Assembly: GCA_023416275.1 (NCBI GenBank)
Contig: JAEZIB010000027.1
Coordinates: forward strand, 1-19,346
Direction of reading: 5' to 3'
Source: Bacillota bacterium
Lineage (GTDB): Bacteria > Bacillota > Clostridia > Acetivibrionales > DSM-1351
Length of the DNA: 19,346 nucleotides
The notes beneath the pieces were generated by a model. The model saw only the letters and a program-made list of their open reading frames with translations. It ran no database searches and was not told the DNA's origin. Numbering within the stretch: position 1 is the stretch's first letter; each line of letters begins with the position of its first letter. The translations under genes were made by a program, and so were the position numbers. Below are positions 15,468 to 19,346 of this stretch, one piece after another.

Positions 15468-16601
15468 ATGGAGTCTTTAAGAACTTTTTTATTTGTTATT
15501 TTATTAGTATTGTCATATACATCACCTGTAATTATTACAATTTTCAATGTTATAAATCTTGTACGGAAAGAACCATTAAAAGAAAAACTGATTGATATAG
15601 CAACTTTTATATTGGGAATACCATTGTCAGTAATTGTATTTTGGGATTGGAGACCATTAGATTATACAGTACCTATAGTTCTTGATGGTATGAGTTTTAA
15701 ATTTCATTCTCCTTTGGCATTTGGGTACTTACCGACACTAGTAACATTATTAGTTTTAGCTGTGATGGGTTATGCTGTGCTTAGAATTATGAAAAATAGA
15801 ATTTCGCCAATTGTTTCAATTCTTTGTATTTCCTCAATATACATAGGAATGGCATTAAGTGCTGTTTTTCTAATTCAGTTAATCACCATTATTTCAGATA
15901 CAGGAATAGTACTTGGTGATGTATTTTATATGACTTTGTTTCCACTTAACTACATTCTTTGTTCTATTCGATTAATAAAACAGGTTGTTAAACTATACAA
16001 TGAGCAACAAAAAGTAAATGAAATTATTTATAAAAACGGGCTTTTGCAGTTCTGTCAAAGGGTTTTAGCAGAGAGTATCGGTTGGTATATTGCAGCATTT
16101 ATTCTAATGATTCCATTATTGTGTATTTTAATAAATATTCTTATATCGTTTGGACAAAGACCTGATGCAGCTATAAGAGCATTTACTGAAACAAGTGATT
16201 GGACATTATCTCAGAAGGTATCACCACCGCCAATTGAATATGACGGACATTATTTGTGTACTGTGGCAGTAAATGGACACACAAATTTTGTAAAACCCAC
16301 AAGAGATGGAATAAGGCATGGTGTAAAAATAACGGTAAACCGTCAACTTTGTATTGCAAATGCCTTTGAACAACTTATTGAAGAGAGAATCCCCAAATTT
16401 CATCAAATAGTTAGGAGAATCTACGACACATGTGGATATCCAATATCAAAACATATAACAACTCCAATACGTGCAGATATTGTATATACAATTATGAAGC
16501 CACTAGAATGGCTATTTCTCATAATGCTGTATACTTGTGATAAAAATCCTGAAAATCGTATTGCCATGCAATATACAGGGAAGAGTTTAAAAAATATTTA
16601 G
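15468..16601 (+). CDS. Polytopic membrane protein with C-terminal conserved domain (DUF6688-like)
   Basis: The 377-aa protein has about six transmembrane helices in its first 230 residues (roughly 5-30, 40-60, 85-108, 115-140, 148-165 and 205-228). A soluble conserved block then runs from residue 229 (GQRPDAAIRAFTETSDW) to about 372, including PPPIEYDGHYLCTVAVNGH, VNRQLCIANAFEQLI, a YDTCGYPISKHI segment and a final MKPLEWLFLIMLY. This pattern resembles DUF6688, recognised from memory. Biochemical role unknown. AGAAGGG at 15455-15461 sets the start. It may be independent of the defence-like pair upstream. Confidence 0.75.
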   Translation: MESLRTFLFVILLVLSYTSPVIITIFNVINLVRKEPLKEKLIDIATFILGIPLSVIVFWDWRPLDYTVPIVLDGMSFKFHSPLAFGYLPTLVTLLVLAVMGYAVLRIMKNRISPIVSILCISSIYIGMALSAVFLIQLITIISDTGIVLGDVFYMTLFPLNYILCSIRLIKQVVKLYNEQQKVNEIIYKNGLLQFCQRVLAESIGWYIAAFILMIPLLCILINILISFGQRPDAAIRAFTETSDWTLSQKVSPPPIEYDGHYLCTVAVNGHTNFVKPTRDGIRHGVKITVNRQLCIANAFEQLIEERIPKFHQIVRRIYDTCGYPISKHITTPIRADIVYTIMKPLEWLFLIMLYTCDKNPENRIAMQYTGKSLKNI

Positions 16602-16618
16602 GGAAATTAGAATAGGCG

Positions 16619-16650
16619 TTTACATAATGTGAATTTATATATTTTATGTA
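16619..16650 (+). promoter_or_regulatory. Possible promoter with inverted repeat before the DUF3788 gene
   Basis: TTTACA (16619-16624) is spaced 17 nt from TTTTAT (16642-16647). The arms TACATAA (16621-16627) and TTATGTA (16644-16650) are complementary and overlap both boxes, as a dimeric repressor site would. The -10 is poor, so support is limited. Confidence 0.3.
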
Positions 16651-16683
16651 GTTTCTTAATAATACAATTGGAGAAAAGTAAAT

Positions 16684-17118
16684 ATGGCTGACAGAATGCT
16701 AGACAAAAATAAAATGCCTTCAGAGGCAGATATTTATGAACATATCGGTTATACTTCCCAAATGCTATTGGAGAAGTTTGAAATGGCGTTTGTAAAGCAA
16801 TACGATATCCAAAGAGAATTGAAATTTCCTTTTGGTAACAGTTATGGCTGGGGGTATAAGTACTCGCATAAAACTAAGCATATGTGTTATGTGTTTTTTG
16901 AAGCTGGTGAAATAGATGTAATGATGCAAATAAGTTCAAAGAAAAAAGAAAAGCTAGAAGAATTCATTAATAGTGGGTTGCCTTTAACAAGAGAATTATG
17001 GATGAATAAATATCCTTGTAGTGATGGAGGCTGGATTAACTATAGACCCAAGACAGAGGAAGATATAGCGGAGATAATGAGATTGCTGTCATTTAAAAAG
17101 AGGCCTGTTGTAAAATAA
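16684..17118 (+). CDS. DUF3788 family protein
   Basis: The 144-aa soluble protein matches the DUF3788 pattern: a helical N-terminus (MLLEKFEMAFVKQYDIQREL), the core SYGWGYKYSHKTKHMCYVFFEAGEIDV cut by short strands, and a C-terminal segment (GGWINYRPKTEEDIAEIM) followed by a basic end (FKKRP). Function is unknown for the family. GGAG at 16670-16673 precedes ATG 16684. It probably has its own promoter in the 82-nt gap upstream. Confidence 0.75.
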   Translation: MADRMLDKNKMPSEADIYEHIGYTSQMLLEKFEMAFVKQYDIQRELKFPFGNSYGWGYKYSHKTKHMCYVFFEAGEIDVMMQISSKKKEKLEEFINSGLPLTRELWMNKYPCSDGGWINYRPKTEEDIAEIMRLLSFKKRPVVK

Positions 17119-17186
17119 GGGTTCTACTTATTTGGGATTAAGGATTCTTTCAATTATATTTACATATGAGAAGGTGCGATGCATAT

Positions 17187-17447
17187 ATGACCAAGACCAC
17201 AAAAAAACCTCGTAAAAATAATAAGTTATCAAGAATTTTGAAGTCAATTTTATATGTTGGTGTTACTTGTGGAATAATTTTATTATATCCAGTCAAACAG
17301 TATAGTCCCGATATGAGTGAACGCAAAAGGGTGTTATTTTATCAGTATATAGCGAGCGATTCTGATAAGGTTGTAGTTTTTATAGTGTCATTAATATTAG
17401 TTTCAACAATAACCATTTCTATAAATTTCATTAAGCAGCAAAAATAA
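17187..17447 (+). CDS. Small two-TM membrane protein, unrecognised
   Basis: The 86-aa protein has a Lys/Arg-rich N-terminus (TKTTKKPRKNNK) and two hydrophobic segments, about residues 19-35 (ILKSILYVGVTCGIILLY) and 60-78 (VVVFIVSLILVSTITISI), separated by a charged loop. I chose ATG 17187, which has AGAAGGTG 10 nt upstream; an in-frame ATG at 17166 would add seven residues but lacks a ribosome site. The positive N-terminus suggests both ends are cytoplasmic. No family is recognised, and nothing nearby points to a role. Confidence 0.55.
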   Translation: MTKTTKKPRKNNKLSRILKSILYVGVTCGIILLYPVKQYSPDMSERKRVLFYQYIASDSDKVVVFIVSLILVSTITISINFIKQQK

Positions 17448-17463
17448 TTTTAACTTAACCATC

Positions 17464-17492
17464 TTTAAATACGGAGAATTTTCCATTATAAT
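17464..17492 (+). promoter_or_regulatory. Candidate promoter upstream of the structured RNA
   Basis: TTTAAA (17464-17469), a 17-nt spacer and TATAAT (17487-17492). A start near 17499 would place the folded region about 90 nt into the transcript. Confidence 0.4.
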
Positions 17493-17587
17493 ATACTATG
17501 CTACTGGTAAAAATGTGGATTATAACATATTTTGATTGCCAAGATAAGCTTTTAAATAAATCTAAATGCTGGATATATATCTTATGT

Positions 17588-17750
17588 ATACTGACGCTAA
17601 GAGTCATGATTTATTAAGTTTACCAAATGGCTAAGGTACGACTATTGAGCGTAAGATTAAACTATCTAGCCACAAGACAGCTACGATGTTGGTTTTAGCA
17701 CACTATGAACCACGATGGTGAATGTGTGCGACAGCTAAGAAGCTGAGTAT
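17588..17750 (+). ncRNA. Candidate pseudoknotted structured RNA
   Basis: Pairings found by eye: P1 ATACT (17588-17592)/AGTAT (17746-17750) closes the whole. P2 is 17594-17605 against 17640-17652 (ACGCTAA-AGTC with GACT-ATT-AGCGT, nine Watson-Crick pairs plus two). A hairpin TACC (17621-17624)/GGTA (17635-17638) has a loop holding TGGCTA (17628-17633) that pairs with TAGCCA (17667-17672), a six-pair pseudoknot. A long hairpin GCACAC (17698-17703)/GTGTGC (17724-17729) has an inner CCA/TGG. A second hairpin is CAGCT (17732-17736)/AGCTG (17741-17745). The octamer GACAGCTA occurs twice (17676-17683, 17730-17737), allowing alternative pairing of AGCTG. No ORF covers it. Length and topology recall clostridial large ncRNAs such as raiA RNA, but I cannot confirm the class. 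Confidence 0.55.
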
Positions 17751-17756
17751 TAACAC

Positions 17757-17773
17757 TTACTAGTTACTAGTAA
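17757..17773. repeat. Perfect 17-nt palindrome
   Basis: TTACTAGT-T-ACTAGTAA lies 6 nt after the candidate RNA. Eight-bp arms around one base suit a dimeric protein-binding site better than an RNA hairpin. It lies between the structured RNA and the lipoprotein gene at 17895. Confidence 0.45.
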
Positions 17774-17894
17774 ATACTAATTCATGCAATTATTTTGGCA
17801 ATAAACTATTGATAATTCCCCGCACCCATAAACTTTATGTGTTGAAAAGTTGAGTAAGTAACAAGAATTAATTTATAGGAGTGAATATTAAATT

Positions 17895-18398
17895 ATGAAG
17901 CATTGTATAAAGGTCGTTATTTTATTGTATTTATCACTATTTTTAGTTAGTTGCGGTACTACTGATAAGGTTGGTTCAGAGCCCAGCAAAAGTAGTACAA
18001 GTATGTCAAGCCAAACAGCAGCGCAAGAGAAGTCTTCAGTAACTATAAATTGCTACTATGACGAGCCTGCAGGCTTTGGCGATAAAAATGCTATAATTCT
18101 AGATGGTGAATTAAAAAATGAATATGTTGAAATAATTATCCAAGGTAAAGTAAAAGAATTTGAATATTTAGAGGTAGAATATGACGCTAAAAAAAATGAG
18201 TTTATAGAAAAGGGCTTAAAAGCAAAATATAGCAGTCTTGAGAATAAGACTGTATTTGTAAAAACAAACTTGCCTGAGGGAATACCTTCTGAAAAGATAA
18301 AATGGAAGAGTGAAAAAGGCAAAGAATACGAATATATAATTAGAGACTATGGCTTGGCTGACGAAAAAGACACGCAGCAGATATTTACTTTGGAATGA
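17895..18398 (+). CDS. Small lipoprotein, unrecognised
   Basis: The 167-aa protein has a signal peptide with lipobox FLVSC (lipid Cys20), a Ser/Gln-rich linker to about residue 47, and a beta-rich domain of about 115 residues with high Lys/Glu content. No motif is recognised. ATG 17895 is preceded by AGGAGTG (17877-17883). The leader region upstream holds the structured RNA and the palindrome, so expression might be controlled there (inference). No clear terminator follows before the TupA-like gene 185 nt downstream. Confidence 0.7.
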   Translation: MKHCIKVVILLYLSLFLVSCGTTDKVGSEPSKSSTSMSSQTAAQEKSSVTINCYYDEPAGFGDKNAIILDGELKNEYVEIIIQGKVKEFEYLEVEYDAKKNEFIEKGLKAKYSSLENKTVFVKTNLPEGIPSEKIKWKSEKGKEYEYIIRDYGLADEKDTQQIFTLE

Positions 18399-18583
18399 AA
18401 ATCTAAACAAGGGCTGGATTTGACATGCTAAACTAATGTATAATGTTGGTGATAATATTTCTAATAATAACATTTTAATATCATTTTAGAGGCATGCACA
18501 ATACACTTGAGCTTTGTAATTCTAAAAAATGCTTTAGAAAGCTTGAAATGGGGCTTGCCTTTATTTTGAAAAGGGGGAGCTAA

Positions 18584-19346
18584 ATGTTAACATGTTCAAA
18601 AAGAAACAGTAATTTGTTAAGAAAAATGGGGGTTATTGTATCAATTATCTCGGTTTTTATGCTGTCATTTACAGCATGTGGAACGGTTGGAGATAGTGGA
18701 CAAGCAACAGCCTCTGAGCTGGTTATTGCAACAACTAAGTCTATAAATGCTTCGGGGTTGTTGGACTACTTATCTCCAATTATCAAAGAAGATACTGGGC
18801 TAAATATTAAAGTCGTATCTAAGGAAGCTGAACAGACAATAAAATCGGGTGAAGCTGGAGAGGCAGATATACTTCTGGTAAACAATAAAGATTTAGAAGA
18901 GAAATTTGTATCTGATGGCTACGGCTTAAAGAGAATTGAACTTCCAAGTAACTACTTTGTTCTTTTAGGACCCGCAAATGATCCAGCAGGAATAGCAAGC
19001 CTTAAAGGTACTGCTGCAGAAGCCTTCAAGAAGATAGCAGACAGCAAATCACCATTTTATTCTGTAGAAAAGGCTTCAATAGTTAATAAAAAGGAAATGA
19101 AGCTTTGGCAGGCAAATAATATAAGCCCAGAAGGGGACTGGTATGTTTCAAATAATAAAGATGTTGAAACAGTAATTTATTTGGCTGACAATGAGAATGC
19201 ATATACACTTGCAGATAGGATTACATATATGTCCATTAAGGACCAATTAGAGTTGCAGATTGTAATGGACACAGCGGAGGATTTAAATAGCAAATATACT
19301 ATAATAGCAGTAAATCCAGACAAGGTAAAAGGTGTAAATAAAGCAG
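18584..19346 (+). CDS. TupA-like (tungstate-type) ABC transporter solute-binding lipoprotein, 3' truncated by window
   Basis: The gene is open from ATG 18584 to the window edge (254 codons seen; the family is about 270-290). AAGGGGGAG lies just upstream. The signal peptide ends in lipobox SFTAC (lipid Cys32). The mature part follows the TupA pattern: ELVIATTKSINASGLLDYL, GEADILLVN, FVSDGYG, YFVLLGPANDPAGI, EAFKKIADSKSPF, LWQANNISPEGDWY, AYTLADRITYM and IIAVNPDKVKGVN. Residues that usually form the oxyanion site differ: TTTS is TTKS (50-53), the SGT-type loop reads KASIVN (163-168), and TDRGTY is ADRITY (210-215). So the fold is assigned with confidence, the ligand is not. It is probably the first gene of an ABC importer whose permease and ATPase lie beyond the window. 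Confidence 0.85.
   Translation, partial: MLTCSKRNSNLLRKMGVIVSIISVFMLSFTACGTVGDSGQATASELVIATTKSINASGLLDYLSPIIKEDTGLNIKVVSKEAEQTIKSGEAGEADILLVNNKDLEEKFVSDGYGLKRIELPSNYFVLLGPANDPAGIASLKGTAAEAFKKIADSKSPFYSVEKASIVNKKEMKLWQANNISPEGDWYVSNNKDVETVIYLADNENAYTLADRITYMSIKDQLELQIVMDTAEDLNSKYTIIAVNPDKVKGVNKA

Noticed and set aside
17448..17894. tRNA, CRISPR array or group I intron in the gene-free interval
   Set aside because: No T-loop GTTCRA signature, no regular spaced repeats, and the fold lacks the conserved intron core and length.
18420..18444. TTGACA...TATAAT promoter for the TupA-like gene
   Set aside because: Both boxes are perfect but the spacer is only 13 nt, too short for a sigma-A promoter; TATAAT alone might still act.

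Overview
The window reads as low-GC Firmicutes DNA, most like a mesophilic cellulolytic clostridium (Ruminiclostridium type). The reasons are AT-rich sequence with strong AGGAGG ribosome sites, an electron-bifurcating-type [FeFe] hydrogenase operon, a surface-anchored family 9 glycoside hydrolase and several clostridial lipoproteins. The genus is an inference; no rRNA or other marker is present. All genes I support lie on the plus strand.

Layout. (1) 1-4708: distal part of a hydrogenase operon: a stand-alone HATPase protein, a thioredoxin-like [2Fe-2S] protein, HydB (NuoF-like flavoprotein) and HydA (H-cluster catalytic subunit), closed by a strong terminator. The expected HydC/NuoE-like gene is probably just upstream of the window. 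(2) 4825-7303: lipoprotein GH9 glycosidase followed 16 nt later by a flavin-reductase-fold protein. (3) 7330-9555: a DUF1963/YwqG gene preceded by a GC-rich, branched, switch-like leader, then a lipoprotein with an FG-GAP-like calcium loop and a terminator. (4) 9674-15316: an accessory island that looks defence-related. It starts near a large inverted repeat and holds a GIY-YIG nuclease split by an in-frame TAA, a 733-residue protein that appears to join a sigma-region-4-like HTH, several winged-helix units and a C-terminal PD-(D/E)XK nuclease, a 640-nt stretch with two decayed reading frames, and an AAA ATPase/Toprim-like (DUF4276) gene pair overlapping by 4 nt under its own promoter. (5) 15468-17447: a membrane protein with a DUF6688-like domain, a DUF3788 protein and a small two-TM protein. 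(6) 17448-17894: a gene-free stretch that holds a compact pseudoknotted fold, a good candidate non-coding RNA. (7) 17895-19346: a small lipoprotein and the start of a TupA-like solute-binding lipoprotein whose expected oxyanion-binding residues are altered; it runs off the right edge.

How it fits together. HydA and HydB, with the missing HydC, would couple NADH and reduced ferredoxin oxidation to H2 formation during fermentation of the sugars that surface glycosidases release. The island is best read as two potentially active defence modules (the HTH/PD-(D/E)XK protein and the ATPase-Toprim pair) among decaying genes. The two structured RNA candidates (7409-7481 and 17588-17750), the 733-aa protein and the altered TupA are the parts most likely to be undescribed.
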